The notes beneath the pieces are model-generated. The model saw nothing but the letters and a program-made list of their open reading frames with translations. It made no database searches and was not told the DNA's origin. From Dialister succinatiphilus YIT 11850 (GTDB taxonomy: Bacteria > Bacillota > Negativicutes > Veillonellales > Dialisteraceae), in NCBI RefSeq assembly GCF_000242435.1, contig NZ_JH591188.1, positions 260,498 through 324,497 on the forward strand: a stretch of 64,000 nt of DNA, given 5' to 3'. This document shows positions 33,501 to 43,256 of the stretch, one piece after another (position 1 is the first letter of the stretch; each line of letters begins with the position of its first letter). The translations under genes and the position numbers were made by a program.

Positions 33501-34262
33501 TTGGGTCAGAAAGTTAATCCGCATGGAATGCGTGTAGGCGTGATCGATGACTGGGATTCCAAATGGTTTGCAGAAAAAGATTATGCTGCACTGCTTGTGG
33601 AAGATGCCAAAATCCGCCAGTTTTTAAAGAAGCACCTGTTTGTTGCAGGCATTTCCAAGATTGGCATTAAACGTGTAGGCAACAGAGTAAAGCTTGCCAT
33701 TTATACTGCTAAACCGGGCATGGTTATCGGCCGCGGCGGCACAGGCATTGAGGATATCAAGAAAGCCCTGGCCGGTGTTACTGATAAGGAAGTAGATATT
33801 GATATCCTTGAAATCAAATCCACCGACATGAGCGCCATCCTGGTTGCTGAAAACATTGCTTCCCAGCTGGAAAGACGTATCGGCTTCCGCCGTGCTGTTA
33901 AACAGGCTGTCGGCAGAACCATGCGCGCAGGCGCTAAAGGTATTAAGGTAACCGTTTCCGGTCGTCTCGGCGGCGCTGAAATCGCCCGCAGTGAAAGCTA
34001 CCGTGAAGGTTCCATTCCCCTTCAGACTCTCCGTGCCAACATTGACTACGGTGTAACCGCTGCTCACACCACCTATGGTGCTATCGGCGTTAAAGTCTGG
34101 ATTTATAAAGGCGAACTCGCTCCTGGCCAGTTTGTGGATGAAAATGAAAACACCCGCACAGGCAAGGACAGAGGAAACCGTCACGAAGGCAACAGAAGAG
34201 GCGGCCGCCGCGGTGATCGCAGAGAACGCAGGCCGAGAAACTCTGAAAGGAGTGATTCCTGA
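33501..34262 (+). CDS. rpsC: 30S ribosomal protein S3, with basic C-terminal extension
   Basis: 253 residues with a TTG start (aaggagggaaacgtt upstream). [22 protein letters not shown] and the KH-domain segment [20 protein letters not shown] identify S3, which lines the mRNA entry tunnel. The core ends near residue 215 ([14 protein letters not shown]). About 35 further residues rich in Arg, Gly, Asn and Glu make it longer than the roughly 218 residues of Bacillus. The stop overlaps the rplP start by one base. Confidence 0.96.
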   Translation: MGQKVNPHGMRVGVIDDWDSKWFAEKDYAALLVEDAKIRQFLKKHLFVAGISKIGIKRVGNRVKLAIYTAKPGMVIGRGGTGIEDIKKALAGVTDKEVDIDILEIKSTDMSAILVAENIASQLERRIGFRRAVKQAVGRTMRAGAKGIKVTVSGRLGGAEIARSESYREGSIPLQTLRANIDYGVTAAHTTYGAIGVKVWIYKGELAPGQFVDENENTRTGKDRGNRHEGNRRGGRRGDRRERRPRNSERSDS

Positions 34263-34687
34263 TGTTAATTCCAAAGCGTACAAAATATCGTAAACAGTTC
34301 CGCGGCCGTATGAAAGGCAAGGAACATCGTGGAAACACCGTAACTTACGGTGAATATGGCCTGGTTGCCCTGGAACCTTCCTGGATCACCAGCCGTCAGA
34401 TCGAAGCAGCCCGTATTGCTATGACCCGTTATACAAAGCGCGGCGGCAAGGTCTGGATCAAGATTTTCCCGGACAAACCGGTTTCCGCAAAACCGATCGG
34501 CACCCGTCAGGGCTCCGGTAAAGGTGCTGTAGAATACTGGGTAGCTGTAGTGAGACCCGGCCGTGTTATGTTCGAAATGGGCGGCATCCCTGTGGAAGCA
34601 GCCAAGGAAGCTATGCGCCTTGCAGGTCACAAGCTGCCGATTAAGACAAAGTTTGTAGTTAAAGGACAAGAAGTGGCAGGTGAATAA
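34262..34687 (+). CDS. rplP: 50S ribosomal protein L16
   Basis: 141 residues. [18 protein letters not shown] opening and [34 protein letters not shown] core. It binds near the A-site tRNA elbow. One-base overlap with rpsC; its end overlaps the ribosome binding region of rpmC. Confidence 0.97.
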   Translation: MLIPKRTKYRKQFRGRMKGKEHRGNTVTYGEYGLVALEPSWITSRQIEAARIAMTRYTKRGGKVWIKIFPDKPVSAKPIGTRQGSGKGAVEYWVAVVRPGRVMFEMGGIPVEAAKEAMRLAGHKLPIKTKFVVKGQEVAGE

Positions 34688-34688
34688 A

Positions 34689-34895
34689 ATGAAGGTCAAT
34701 GAAATTCGTAACCTGAGCACTGCCGAATTGAATGAAAAGGTTGCCGGCTTAAAGGAAGAACTGTTTAACCTCCGTTTTCAGCTCGCTACAGGACAGCTTG
34801 AAAATCCGATGCGTATCCGTGAAGTAAGGAAAACCATCGCAAGAATCAAAACTGTTCAGCGTGAAGAAGAATTGAAGGCTGCCAAGAAGGCATGA
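34689..34895 (+). CDS. rpmC: 50S ribosomal protein L29
   Basis: 68 residues. [18 protein letters not shown] start and [31 protein letters not shown] two-helix core. The ATG at 34689 is chosen over an in-frame GTG at 34680, which would add three residues inside rplP. Confidence 0.95.
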   Translation: MKVNEIRNLSTAELNEKVAGLKEELFNLRFQLATGQLENPMRIREVRKTIARIKTVQREEELKAAKKA

Positions 34896-34921
34896 CGGTT
34901 AATCCAAAGGAGGATCTCAAC

Positions 34922-35182
34922 GTGGCAGAAGAAAGAAAGTTGCGCAAGGTGCGCCAGGGAATTGTTGTCAGCGATAAGATGGACAAAACCGTCGTTGTTG
35001 CTGTAGAACGTAAAGTTCCCCACAAGCTGTACAAAAAATCTATTAATACCACAACCAAGTTCAAAGCGCATGACGAAAACAACGAATGCCGTGTCGGTGA
35101 TACGGTACGCATCGTCGAAACTCGCCCGCTGTCTCGCGACAAGCGTTGGAGAGTTGAGAAAATCGTTGCCCGTCAGAACTGA
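34922..35182 (+). CDS. rpsQ: 30S ribosomal protein S17
   Basis: 86 residues. It is an OB-fold protein with [22 protein letters not shown] and [31 protein letters not shown]. The start is GTG at 34922, with aaggagg 8 bases upstream; an in-frame ATG at 34892 would overlap rpmC and lacks a spaced site. Confidence 0.95.
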   Translation: MAEERKLRKVRQGIVVSDKMDKTVVVAVERKVPHKLYKKSINTTTKFKAHDENNECRVGDTVRIVETRPLSRDKRWRVEKIVARQN

Positions 35183-35214
35183 TATAGAAAGATAATTATA
35201 GGAGGATAGGCACG

Positions 35215-35583
35215 ATGATTCAGCAGGAAAGCAGACTCAACGTTGCGGATAATACCGGTGCTAAGAACGTCCTGGTTATTAAAGTTCTGGGTGGTTCCTT
35301 CCGTAAGAGCGGCAATATCGGTGATATTGTGGTTTGCACGGTCAAAGATGCAACCCCCGGCGGCGTTGTTAAGAAGGGCCAGGTAGTCAAGGCTGTTGTA
35401 GTCCGCAGCGTAAACGGCGTAAGCCGCAGCGACGGATCCCATATCCGCTTTGATGAAAACGCAGTTGTTATTATTAAAGACGACAAGAGCCCGGTAGGAA
35501 CACGTATTTTTGGACCGGTAGCAAGAGAACTCCGTGAAAGAGATTTCATGAAGATTATTTCCCTGGCTCCGGAAGTGCTCTAA
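35215..35583 (+). CDS. rplN: 50S ribosomal protein L14
   Basis: 122 residues. [28 protein letters not shown] and [33 protein letters not shown] are diagnostic. It lies at the subunit interface and is also the contact of the silencing factor RsfS in other bacteria. Confidence 0.97.
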   Translation: MIQQESRLNVADNTGAKNVLVIKVLGGSFRKSGNIGDIVVCTVKDATPGGVVKKGQVVKAVVVRSVNGVSRSDGSHIRFDENAVVIIKDDKSPVGTRIFGPVARELRERDFMKIISLAPEVL

Positions 35584-35597
35584 TAGGGAGGCAAATG

Positions 35598-35927
35598 ATG
35601 AGTCAGAAACTGCATGTAAAGACCGGAGACACAGTTGTCGTTATTTCCGGTAAGGATAAAGGCAAGCAGGGCAAAATCAAAGCTGCTATGCCGAAAGAAG
35701 GCCGTGTAGTCGTTGAAGGCGTCAACATGGTTAAGAAACACACAAAACCGAGCCAGGCTAACCCCAAGGGCGGCATCATCGAGAAGGAAGCTCCGATTTA
35801 TGCCTCCAAGGTTATGATCCTGGATCCGGAATCCAAGAAACCGACCCGCGTAAAGAAAGTCCAGCAGAAGGACGGCTCTTATGTAAGGGCAGCCGTTAAG
35901 AGCGGCGCTATTATTGACAAGGCTTAA
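35598..35927 (+). CDS. rplX: 50S ribosomal protein L24
   Basis: 109 residues. It has a KOW motif ([15 protein letters not shown]) and [27 protein letters not shown]. Two adjacent ATGs are present (35595 and 35598); the second has better distance from gggagg. It initiates 50S assembly. Confidence 0.95.
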   Translation: MSQKLHVKTGDTVVVISGKDKGKQGKIKAAMPKEGRVVVEGVNMVKKHTKPSQANPKGGIIEKEAPIYASKVMILDPESKKPTRVKKVQQKDGSYVRAAVKSGAIIDKA

Positions 35928-35946
35928 GCGGGAAGGAGGATAACAA

Positions 35947-36486
35947 GTGTCCAGATTAAACGATTTGTACAAAGCGCAGATTAAGAACAGCATGCGCGAA
36001 AAATTCGGCTACAAGAATGACATGGAAATCCCGAAGCTGGAAAAGATTGTCATCAACATCGGTGTAGGCGAAGCTACTGAAAACTCTAAAGCAGTTGATG
36101 CAGCAGCATCCGATCTTGCAGCTATCACCGGTCAGCAGCCGATGATCTGCAAAGCTCATAAATCCCTGGCTGCATGGCACATCCGTGAAGGAATGCCCCT
36201 GGGCTGCAAAGTTACCCTTCGTGGTGACAGAATGTACGAATTCCTCGATCGTCTGATCAACATCGCTCTGCCCCGTGTACGCGATTTCCGCGGCATTAGC
36301 GACCAGAGCTTCGACGGCCGTGGCAACTATGCATTCGGCGTAAAGGAACAGCTGATTTTCCCGGAAGTTGATTATGAGAAGATCGACAGAATCCGTGGCA
36401 TGGATATCATTGTTGTAACTACGGCTAAGACTGATGAAGAAGCCCGCGAGCTCCTCCGCCAGTTCGGTATGCCGTTCAAGAAATAA
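35947..36486 (+). CDS. rplE: 50S ribosomal protein L5
   Basis: 179 residues with a GTG start (aaggaggataacaa upstream). [24 protein letters not shown] and the C-terminal [38 protein letters not shown] identify L5, the 5S rRNA-binding protein contacting P-site tRNA. Confidence 0.97.
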   Translation: MSRLNDLYKAQIKNSMREKFGYKNDMEIPKLEKIVINIGVGEATENSKAVDAAASDLAAITGQQPMICKAHKSLAAWHIREGMPLGCKVTLRGDRMYEFLDRLINIALPRVRDFRGISDQSFDGRGNYAFGVKEQLIFPEVDYEKIDRIRGMDIIVVTTAKTDEEARELLRQFGMPFKK

Positions 36487-36498
36487 TCGGAGGACAAT

Positions 36499-36768
36499 AT
36501 GGCAAAGAAGTCTATGTTGGAACGCGAGAAGAAGAGAGAACTCGCCGTTCAGAAATATGCAGCTAAACGCCAGGCTCTGAAGGAAGCAGGCGACTGGGAA
36601 GCTCTTTCCAAGCTGCCCCGTAACGCTTCCCCTACACGTCTGCACAACCGCTGCAAACTGACAGGCCGTCCCCACGGCTATATGCGTAAATTCGGTATCT
36701 GCCGTAACCAGTTCCGTGATCTGGCTTACAATGGCGATATTCCGGGTATTAGAAAAGCCAGCTGGTAA
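36499..36768 (+). CDS. rpsN: 30S ribosomal protein S14, long zinc-independent form
   Basis: 89 residues. [30 protein letters not shown] and [26 protein letters not shown]. This is the long (C-minus) form lacking the CxxC pairs of the 61-residue zinc form that occupies this place in many Firmicutes. If it is the only S14 gene, head assembly would not depend on zinc. Confidence 0.95.
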   Translation: MAKKSMLEREKKRELAVQKYAAKRQALKEAGDWEALSKLPRNASPTRLHNRCKLTGRPHGYMRKFGICRNQFRDLAYNGDIPGIRKASW

Positions 36769-36788
36769 TTCGGGAGGAGGATTAAATA

Positions 36789-37187
36789 ATGGTAACAACC
36801 GATCCAATTGCGGATATGCTTACCCGTATTCGTAATGCGAACGATGCATATCATGATAAGGTAGATATGCCTGCTTCTAAAATTAAGGCAGCTGTGCTTA
36901 CAATTTTAAAAGATGAAGGCTTTATCAAAAACGTAGAACAGATCGAAGTCGAAGGCCATCAGGTTCTCCGTGTTTCCCTGAAATACGGCGCTAACCGTGA
37001 AAAGGTCATCAAAGGTCTGAAGAGAATTTCCAAACCGGGCCTGAGAGTTTATGCAGGCAAAGAAGAACTGCCGAAGGTTCTCGGCGGTCTCGGTATTGCA
37101 GTTATTTCCACATCCAAGGGCATCATGACTGACAAGGCAGCTCGCAGAGAAGGCCTTGGCGGTGAAGTTCTTGCGTTTGTCTGGTAA
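36789..37187 (+). CDS. rpsH: 30S ribosomal protein S8
   Basis: 132 residues. [38 protein letters not shown] and the C-terminal [34 protein letters not shown]. It binds the central domain of 16S rRNA and represses the spc operon in E. coli; the same is possible here. Confidence 0.97.
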   Translation: MVTTDPIADMLTRIRNANDAYHDKVDMPASKIKAAVLTILKDEGFIKNVEQIEVEGHQVLRVSLKYGANREKVIKGLKRISKPGLRVYAGKEELPKVLGGLGIAVISTSKGIMTDKAARREGLGGEVLAFVW

Positions 37188-37204
37188 TCCGTTGGAGGTA
37201 TAGA

Positions 37205-37747
37205 ATGTCAAGAATTGGCAAGAAACCTATTGCGGTCCCGGCTGGTGTGGAAGTCAAGATTGACGGCCATACAGTGACAGTTAAGGGTCCGAAAGGCACA
37301 CTGTCCCGTACACTGAATGAAGAAATGGACATTAAACTGGAAAACAATGAAGTTCTGGTTTCCCGTCCGAATGATGATATCAAAAACCGTTCCCTGCACG
37401 GACTGACCCGTACCCTGATCAACAACATGGTTGTTGGTGTAACACAGGGCTTTGAAAAGAAACTGGAAATCCAGGGCGTTGGCTATAATGCCCAGATGCA
37501 GGGCAAAAACCTGAAGCTGGCTCTTGGTTTCTCCCATCCGGTAATCATTACTCCGCCGGAAGGCATTACAATTACAACCCCCTCTTCCGTTGTGATTCTC
37601 GTATCCGGCGCTGACAAGGAAAAGGTTGGACAGGTTGCAGCTGAAATCCGCGCCTGGAGAGAACCGGAACCTTATAAAGGCAAGGGTATCCGTTATTCCG
37701 GTGAATACGTACGCCGTAAGGCTGGTAAGACCGGCGCAACAAAGTAA
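37205..37747 (+). CDS. rplF: 50S ribosomal protein L6
   Basis: 180 residues. [30 protein letters not shown] opening and the second-domain signature [30 protein letters not shown]. It lies near the factor-binding site. Confidence 0.97.
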   Translation: MSRIGKKPIAVPAGVEVKIDGHTVTVKGPKGTLSRTLNEEMDIKLENNEVLVSRPNDDIKNRSLHGLTRTLINNMVVGVTQGFEKKLEIQGVGYNAQMQGKNLKLALGFSHPVIITPPEGITITTPSSVVILVSGADKEKVGQVAAEIRAWREPEPYKGKGIRYSGEYVRRKAGKTGATK

Positions 37748-37765
37748 GACAGGAGGTAGAAAAAT

Positions 37766-38131
37766 ATGCGTAAAAATGCAAGCAGAAATGCGGTTATCCG
37801 CCGTCATCTGCGTCTTCGTAAGAAAATCTCCGGTACTGCCGCCTGCCCGCGTCTCAATGTGTTCAGATCCCTGGCTAACATTTACGCCCAGGTCATCGAT
37901 GATGAAGCTGGCGTAACCCTGGTATCGGCTAATACCTTAGATAAAGAAATCAAGGCTCAGTTCCCCTACGGCGGCAATGCAGAAGCTGCCAAGGCTGTAG
38001 GTGCTCTCGTTGCCAAGAGAGCTCTGGAAAAGGGCATTGAAACCGTAGTATTCGATCGCGGCGGCTATATCTATCACGGCAGAGTACAGGCTCTGGCTGA
38101 AGGTGCCCGCGAAGCCGGCTTGAAATTTTAA
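37766..38131 (+). CDS. rplR: 50S ribosomal protein L18
   Basis: 121 residues. [32 protein letters not shown] opening, [26 protein letters not shown] end. It binds 5S rRNA with L5. An aggagg site precedes the ATG. Confidence 0.97.
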   Translation: MRKNASRNAVIRRHLRLRKKISGTAACPRLNVFRSLANIYAQVIDDEAGVTLVSANTLDKEIKAQFPYGGNAEAAKAVGALVAKRALEKGIETVVFDRGGYIYHGRVQALAEGAREAGLKF

Positions 38132-38148
38132 GGTAAAGGAGAAAGCAC

Positions 38149-38649
38149 ATGCCAAGATTTGAAAAACAGGAATCCGACTTACAGGAAAACGTCGTTTTCA
38201 TCAACCGCGTTGCTAAAGTCGTAAAAGGCGGCCGTCGTTTTTCCTTTGCTGCAGTCGTAGTAGTCGGTGATGGCAAGGGCAAGATTGGCGCAGGCCTGGG
38301 CAAGGCAGCTGAAGTTCCTGAAGCTATCCGCAAAGGCGTTGAAGACGCTAAGAAAAACATGATTACCGTGGCTCTGAAGAACGGAACCATTCCCCATCCT
38401 ATGCTGGGCATCTATGGTGCCGGCAAGGTTATTATGAAACCTGCTGCCGAAGGTACCGGTATCAAAGCCGGCGGCCCGGTTCGTGCCGTACTGGCTCTGG
38501 CAGGCATCCGTAATATTCTGACCAAGTCCCTTGGTTCTTCTAACCCCATCAACATGGTTAGAGCTACCATGGACGGTCTCTCCAAGCTTGAAAATGCAGA
38601 AACTGTTGCAGCACTCCGCGGAAAGAGCCTGGACGAAATTTACAACTAA
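38149..38649 (+). CDS. rpsE: 30S ribosomal protein S5
   Basis: 166 residues. It has [44 protein letters not shown] and the second domain [39 protein letters not shown]. It is involved in decoding fidelity. Confidence 0.97.
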   Translation: MPRFEKQESDLQENVVFINRVAKVVKGGRRFSFAAVVVVGDGKGKIGAGLGKAAEVPEAIRKGVEDAKKNMITVALKNGTIPHPMLGIYGAGKVIMKPAAEGTGIKAGGPVRAVLALAGIRNILTKSLGSSNPINMVRATMDGLSKLENAETVAALRGKSLDEIYN

Positions 38650-38660
38650 GGGGGCCCCTC

Positions 38661-38840
38661 ATGAAAGTTATTATTACACTGAAAAAAAGCGTGATTGGCT
38701 CCAGACCGGAACATATCGCTACTATCAAGGCTCTTGGCCTTCATAAGACCAATTCCTCTGTAGAAAAAGAACTTACCCCCCAGATTAAAGGCATGATTCA
38801 TCATGTCCAGCATCTGGTTGAATGCAAAGAAGCAGAATAA
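38661..38840 (+). CDS. rpmD: 50S ribosomal protein L30
   Basis: 59 residues: MKVIITLKKSVIGSRPEHI, then the KALGLHKTNSSVEKELTPQI segment. It is a small gene in its usual place between rpsE and rplO, starting 11 bases after the rpsE stop. It ends LVECKEAE with TAA at 38838-38840. Confidence 0.95.
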   Translation: MKVIITLKKSVIGSRPEHIATIKALGLHKTNSSVEKELTPQIKGMIHHVQHLVECKEAE

Positions 38841-38858
38841 TAAGAAGGAGGTGCACTG

Positions 38859-39299
38859 ATGAAACTGCATGAACTGAAACCGGCTGAAGGCTCCAGAAGA
38901 GTACGTCGTCGCGTAGGCAGAGGCCTGGGCAGCGGCATGGGCAAACAGGCTACCCGCGGTGCGAAAGGTCAGAACGCCAGAACCGGCGGCGGCGTCCGTC
39001 CGGGATTTGAAGGCGGCCAGATGCCTCTGTACCGTCGTCTTCCGAAGCGCGGTTTTAAAAATGTATTAGCTAAGGAATATGCTGAAGTCAATGTTGAACA
39101 GCTGAATCGTTTCGATGCCAACGCTGTTGTTGATCCGGCAGCTCTCGTTGAAGCAGGTATTCTGAAGAACGTTCTCGATGGTGTACGTGTACTGGGAAAC
39201 GGTGAACTGTCCAAGGCTCTGACCGTAAGAGCACAGGGATTCACCAAGTCCGCTCAGCAGAAAATCGAAGCAGCAGGTGGAAAAGTAGAGGTGATCTGA
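38859..39299 (+). CDS. rplO: 50S ribosomal protein L15
   Basis: 146 residues. [22 protein letters not shown] and the glycine-rich [34 protein letters not shown]. Late assembly protein. It lies just before secY with a 1-bp gap. Confidence 0.97.
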   Translation: MKLHELKPAEGSRRVRRRVGRGLGSGMGKQATRGAKGQNARTGGGVRPGFEGGQMPLYRRLPKRGFKNVLAKEYAEVNVEQLNRFDANAVVDPAALVEAGILKNVLDGVRVLGNGELSKALTVRAQGFTKSAQQKIEAAGGKVEVI

Positions 39300-39300
39300 T

Positions 39301-40563
39301 ATGGGATCTACTTTAGCAAACTTTTTTGCAAATAAAGAACTCAAAGATCGCATTCTTTTCACCTTCCTGATGTTTGTCATCTTCCGTCTCGGGGTCCATA
39401 TCCCCGTGCCGGGGGTTGATTCATCGGTGATTGAGAGTCTTTTCACTTCAGGCAATCTCTTTGGATTCCTGGATCTCTTCGCCGGCGGGGCACTCAGCAA
39501 ATTCTCCATATTTGCCATGAGTATCACTCCCTACATCAACTCATCCATCATTATGCAGCTCCTGACCGCTGTCATCCCCACCCTGGAAGAATGGAGAAAA
39601 GACGGTGCCGAAGGATACAAGAGAATTCAGAAAGTCACAAGATATTTCACAATTTTCCTGGCAGCTGTGCAGGCATTCGGTATGACCTATGCCCTGCGTA
39701 TCAACAATGCCCTTGTTGATAACAGCTGGCTGTATTTCTTTTTCGTAATCGTTGTTCTCACAGCAGGCACCTGCCTCCTTATGTGGATCGGCGATAAGAT
39801 TACGGAACATGGTATCGGCAACGGTATTTCCCTTATCATCTTCTGCGGTATCGTAGCCCGCTTCCCGCAGGCTATTTCCACCGTGGTGGACTACCTGAAA
39901 GTCGGCACCATTTCCCCCTTCCAGCTTCTCCTGTTCCTGGTCATTGCCCTGGCTATGATTCTCATGGTCATCGAAGTGAACGAAGGACAGAGAAGGATTC
40001 CTATCCAGTATGCCAAGCGTGTGATTGGACGCAGAATGTATGGCGGTCACTCCACCTACCTGCCTCTCAAGGTAAACCAGGCCGGCGTTATCCCCATCAT
40101 CTTCGCTTCCTCCATTCTCATGCTCCCCATTACCCTGGCACAGTTCATCCATGTGAGCTGGGTACAGTCCATCGGTAATTTCTTCGGATGGGGCACCTGG
40201 CCAAACACCATCTGCTACGGTTTCCTCATTTTTATCTTCACCTATTTCTATACAGCTATTTCTGTGAACATCAAGGATCTGGCAGATAATATGAAGAAAT
40301 ATGGCGGCTTCATTCCAGGCATCCGCCCGGGGCAGCCCACCATGATGTATGTAGATAAGGTATTGTCCAGAATCACTCTGACCGGCGCCGTTTTCCTGGC
40401 ATTCATTGCAATCCTTCCGAACTTCATCGGAAATATCACCGGCATCCAGGGCGTGTACTTCGGTGGTACATCGCTCCTCATTATCGTCGGCGTTGCACTG
40501 GACACCATGAGACAGGCACAGTCTTATATGGTTACAAGAAACTATCAGGGCTTTATTAAATAA
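39301..40563 (+). CDS. secY: Sec translocon channel subunit SecY
   Basis: A 420-residue ten-helix channel for protein export and membrane insertion. The N-terminal ILFTFLMFVIFRLGVHIPVPGVD, the plug-region GGALSKFSIFAMSITPYINSSIIMQLL, and the cytoplasmic loop with RRIPIQYAKRVIGRRMYGGHSTYLPLKVNQAGVIPIIFASS are all standard. Its partner genes secE and secG are not in this window. It is coupled to rplO. Confidence 0.97.
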   Translation: MGSTLANFFANKELKDRILFTFLMFVIFRLGVHIPVPGVDSSVIESLFTSGNLFGFLDLFAGGALSKFSIFAMSITPYINSSIIMQLLTAVIPTLEEWRKDGAEGYKRIQKVTRYFTIFLAAVQAFGMTYALRINNALVDNSWLYFFFVIVVLTAGTCLLMWIGDKITEHGIGNGISLIIFCGIVARFPQAISTVVDYLKVGTISPFQLLLFLVIALAMILMVIEVNEGQRRIPIQYAKRVIGRRMYGGHSTYLPLKVNQAGVIPIIFASSILMLPITLAQFIHVSWVQSIGNFFGWGTWPNTICYGFLIFIFTYFYTAISVNIKDLADNMKKYGGFIPGIRPGQPTMMYVDKVLSRITLTGAVFLAFIAILPNFIGNITGIQGVYFGGTSLLIIVGVALDTMRQAQSYMVTRNYQGFIK

Positions 40564-40589
40564 GGCTTTTGTGAGATAAGGAGCAGGAT

Positions 40590-41243
40590 ATGTATATCTT
40601 ATTAATGGGACCTCCCGGCGCCGGCAAAGGCACCCAGGCAGAAAAGCTCATTCGTGATTACGGCATCCCCCAGATTGCAACCGGCGATATGTTCCGTGCG
40701 GCTGTGAAATCGGGAACTGCTCTCGGCAAGGAAGCTAAAAGCTATATGGACAAGGGAGCCCTTGTTCCGGATAGTGTAACTGTGGGCATCGTAAAGGAAA
40801 GACTGGCCCAGGACGACTGCAAAAAGGGATGGATCCTCGACGGATTCCCCCGCACCACCGCCCAGGCCTCTGCCCTGGATGCCATTCTTCATGAACTGGG
40901 AATCCAGCTTACTGCTGTCATCGGCATCAAAGCCAACCGCGATGACATCATCAAGAGAGTAAGCGGAAGACTGGTCTGCAAGAAATGTGGAGCTTCCTTC
41001 CATAAAGAATTCCGTCCGCCGAAGACACCGGGCATCTGCGATAACTGCGGCGGTGAACTGTACCAGCGGGCTGATGATAACGAAAAGACCATCTCCCAGC
41101 GTCTCGATGTTTACGAAACATCCACAAAACCGCTCATTGACTACTACAAGGTCAGCGGCCGGTACTATGAAATCGACGGAGACCAGTCCATGGACAAGGT
41201 ATATGCTGATATCCAGGATGCACTGAAGAAGGCGTCCAAATGA
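40590..41243 (+). CDS. adk: adenylate kinase, zinc-lid type
   Basis: ATP + AMP to 2 ADP, 217 residues. P-loop GPPGAGKGTQ (residues 7-16), ATGDMFRAAVKSGT for AMP binding, DGFPRT, and a LID domain carrying two Cys pairs (CKKCG ... CDNCGG) that bind structural zinc, as in Gram-positive enzymes. It overlaps the map start by 4 bases (ATGA). Confidence 0.97.
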   Translation: MYILLMGPPGAGKGTQAEKLIRDYGIPQIATGDMFRAAVKSGTALGKEAKSYMDKGALVPDSVTVGIVKERLAQDDCKKGWILDGFPRTTAQASALDAILHELGIQLTAVIGIKANRDDIIKRVSGRLVCKKCGASFHKEFRPPKTPGICDNCGGELYQRADDNEKTISQRLDVYETSTKPLIDYYKVSGRYYEIDGDQSMDKVYADIQDALKKASK

Positions 41244-41992
41244 TTATCATCCATACACCGGAAGAAATAGAGAAGATTGCCGCAGCCAGCCGTCTGACTG
41301 CGGAAACGCTCTCTATGCTGGAAAAAGCAGTGAAGCCTGGCATGAGCACTCTTGATCTTGACCATCTGGCTGAAAAATTTATCAGAGACAGAGGCGGTAC
41401 ACCTGCAGAGAAGGGATACGAAGGCTATCCCGGATCCATCTGCGCATCGGTCAATGACACTGTAGTCCACGGAATTCCTTCAGCAAGAAAAATTTTAAAA
41501 AAAGGTGATATCATTTCTATCGATCTTGTGGTAGAATTAAATGGTTACATGGGTGACTCCTGTATCACCGTTCCGGTAGGCCATACAAACAAGAAGAATA
41601 TGCAGCTGATCCAGGCTACGGAAGGCGCACTTTTTGCCGGCATCAAGCAGGCAGTGGTGGGCAACACCGTAGGCGACATCGGCCATGCTGTCGAAAGCTA
41701 TGTGAAACCATATGGCTACGGCGTTCTTCGCGAATATGTAGGCCATGGTATCGGAACAGACATGCACGAAGATCCGGAAATTCCGAATTACGGAACGCCA
41801 GGTCATGGGCCGCGTCTGGAAGAAGGCATGGTTATCTGCATTGAACCGATGATTACCATGGGAAGTGCTGATATCATTACCCTTCGCGATGGCTGGGGTG
41901 TGGTGACAGCTGACGGAAAACCGTCTGCTCACATTGAACATACCGTTGCCATTACCAAAGATGGTCCTAAAATTCTGACGCTGCGCGACTGA
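41240..41992 (+). CDS. map: type I methionine aminopeptidase
   Basis: Removes the initiator Met from nascent proteins. 250 residues, pita-bread fold: [13 protein letters not shown] (His), [21 protein letters not shown] (metal Asp pair), [18 protein letters not shown] (His), CIEPMITMG (Glu) and HIEHTVAIT (Glu). It is translationally coupled to adk, as is common. Confidence 0.96.
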   Translation: MIIIHTPEEIEKIAAASRLTAETLSMLEKAVKPGMSTLDLDHLAEKFIRDRGGTPAEKGYEGYPGSICASVNDTVVHGIPSARKILKKGDIISIDLVVELNGYMGDSCITVPVGHTNKKNMQLIQATEGALFAGIKQAVVGNTVGDIGHAVESYVKPYGYGVLREYVGHGIGTDMHEDPEIPNYGTPGHGPRLEEGMVICIEPMITMGSADIITLRDGWGVVTADGKPSAHIEHTVAITKDGPKILTLRD

Positions 41993-42036
41993 TATCGTTA
42001 CCAGCGGACAGTATATGTAAGCCAAAGGAGGCTCTC

Positions 42037-42258
42037 ATGAGCAAGGCAGACGTTATTGAAGTTGAAGGTAAAGTAGTAGAAAAGCTTCCAAACGCCATGT
42101 TCCGTGTCAAACTGGAAAACGGCGGCCATATTGTGCTGGCTACTATTTCCGGCAAAATGAGGATGAATTTCATCCGTATACTGCCCGGGGATAAGGTAAC
42201 AGTAGAATTGACGCCCTACGATTTAGAGCACGGCAGGATTACCTATCGTTACAAGTAA
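42037..42258 (+). CDS. infA: translation initiation factor IF-1
   Basis: A 73-residue OB-fold: [27 protein letters not shown] and [37 protein letters not shown]. It occupies the A site during initiation. The aaaggagg site lies upstream. Confidence 0.96.
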   Translation: MSKADVIEVEGKVVEKLPNAMFRVKLENGGHIVLATISGKMRMNFIRILPGDKVTVELTPYDLEHGRITYRYK

Positions 42259-42274
42259 GTAAGGAGGAACCAAG

Positions 42275-42388
42275 ATGAAGGTCAGACCGTCCGTTAAAAA
42301 GATGTGCGACAAGTGCAAGATCATCAAACGCAAAGGCCGTGTAATGGTCATTTGTGAAAATCCGAAACATAAGCAGAGACAAGGTTAA
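42275..42388 (+). CDS. rpmJ: 50S ribosomal protein L36
   Basis: 37 residues: [19 protein letters not shown] followed by a [18 protein letters not shown] tail. The C-x2-C ... C ... H zinc ribbon is present (zinc-containing form). ATG at 42275 with aaggagg upstream, TAA at 42386-42388. Confidence 0.95.
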   Translation: MKVRPSVKKMCDKCKIIKRKGRVMVICENPKHKQRQG

Positions 42389-42410
42389 TTAAAAGGAGGT
42401 TAAAGAGTAG

Positions 42411-42788
42411 ATGGCACGTATAGCTGGTGTAGACTTACCAAGAGATAAGCGCGTTGAGATCGGCTTAACTTATATTTATGGAATTGGCCCCACTCTTTCC
42501 AAAGAAATCTTAAGCAAAGCAGGAATCAATCCTGATATCCGAGTGAGAGATCTGACAGAAGATGACGTTGCAAAGATCCGCAACGCTCTCGCTGACTACA
42601 AAGTCGAAGGTGATCTCCGTAGAGAAGAATCCCTCAACATTAAGCGTCTGGTAGAAATCGGCTCCTACAGAGGCAGACGTCATCGCGAAGGCCTGCCGGT
42701 ACGTGGTCAGAGAACAAAGACCAACGCTCGTACCCGCAAAGGACCGAAGAAGACCATTGCAGGTAAGAAGACTGCAACCAAGAAGTAA
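42411..42788 (+). CDS. rpsM: 30S ribosomal protein S13
   Basis: 125 residues. [33 protein letters not shown] opening and the [32 protein letters not shown] basic tail that reaches the P-site tRNA. A strong aaaggagg site lies upstream. Confidence 0.97.
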   Translation: MARIAGVDLPRDKRVEIGLTYIYGIGPTLSKEILSKAGINPDIRVRDLTEDDVAKIRNALADYKVEGDLRREESLNIKRLVEIGSYRGRRHREGLPVRGQRTKTNARTRKGPKKTIAGKKTATKK

Positions 42789-42806
42789 TGTTGAAGGAGG
42801 GATATA

Positions 42807-43196
42807 ATGGCTACGGTAAAAAGTAAAGCAAAAAGAAAAGAAAGAAAACATGTAGAATCCGGTGCAGCTCATATTCGTTCTACTTTCAACAACACGATTG
42901 TAACGATTACTGACTCCAACGGCAACACCATTGCATGGGCATCTGCCGGCGGACTCGGATTCAAAGGCTCCCGTAAGAGCACACCATTCGCAGCACAGAT
43001 GGCAGCTGAACAGGCTGCTAAGGTTGCTATTGACCAGGGCATGCGTTCCGCTGACGTATTCGTCAAAGGACCAGGCGCAGGCCGTGAAGCAGCTATCCGT
43101 GCACTGCAGGCAGCAGGCATCGAAGTCAGCAGCATTAAGGACGTCACCCCGATTCCTCATAACGGCTGCCGTCCTCCGAAACGCAGAAGAGTATAA
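42807..43196 (+). CDS. rpsK: 30S ribosomal protein S11
   Basis: 129 residues. [50 protein letters not shown] and a C-terminal [17 protein letters not shown]. It is followed after 60 bp directly by rpoA; the rpsD gene found here in many bacteria is absent. Confidence 0.97.
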   Translation: MATVKSKAKRKERKHVESGAAHIRSTFNNTIVTITDSNGNTIAWASAGGLGFKGSRKSTPFAAQMAAEQAAKVAIDQGMRSADVFVKGPGAGREAAIRALQAAGIEVSSIKDVTPIPHNGCRPPKRRRV

Positions 43197-43256
43197 TTAA
43201 GGTATATCCTTTCTGTTTCATTTTGGCGCCGTCAGGCGCAGAAGGAGGACTTTCGG

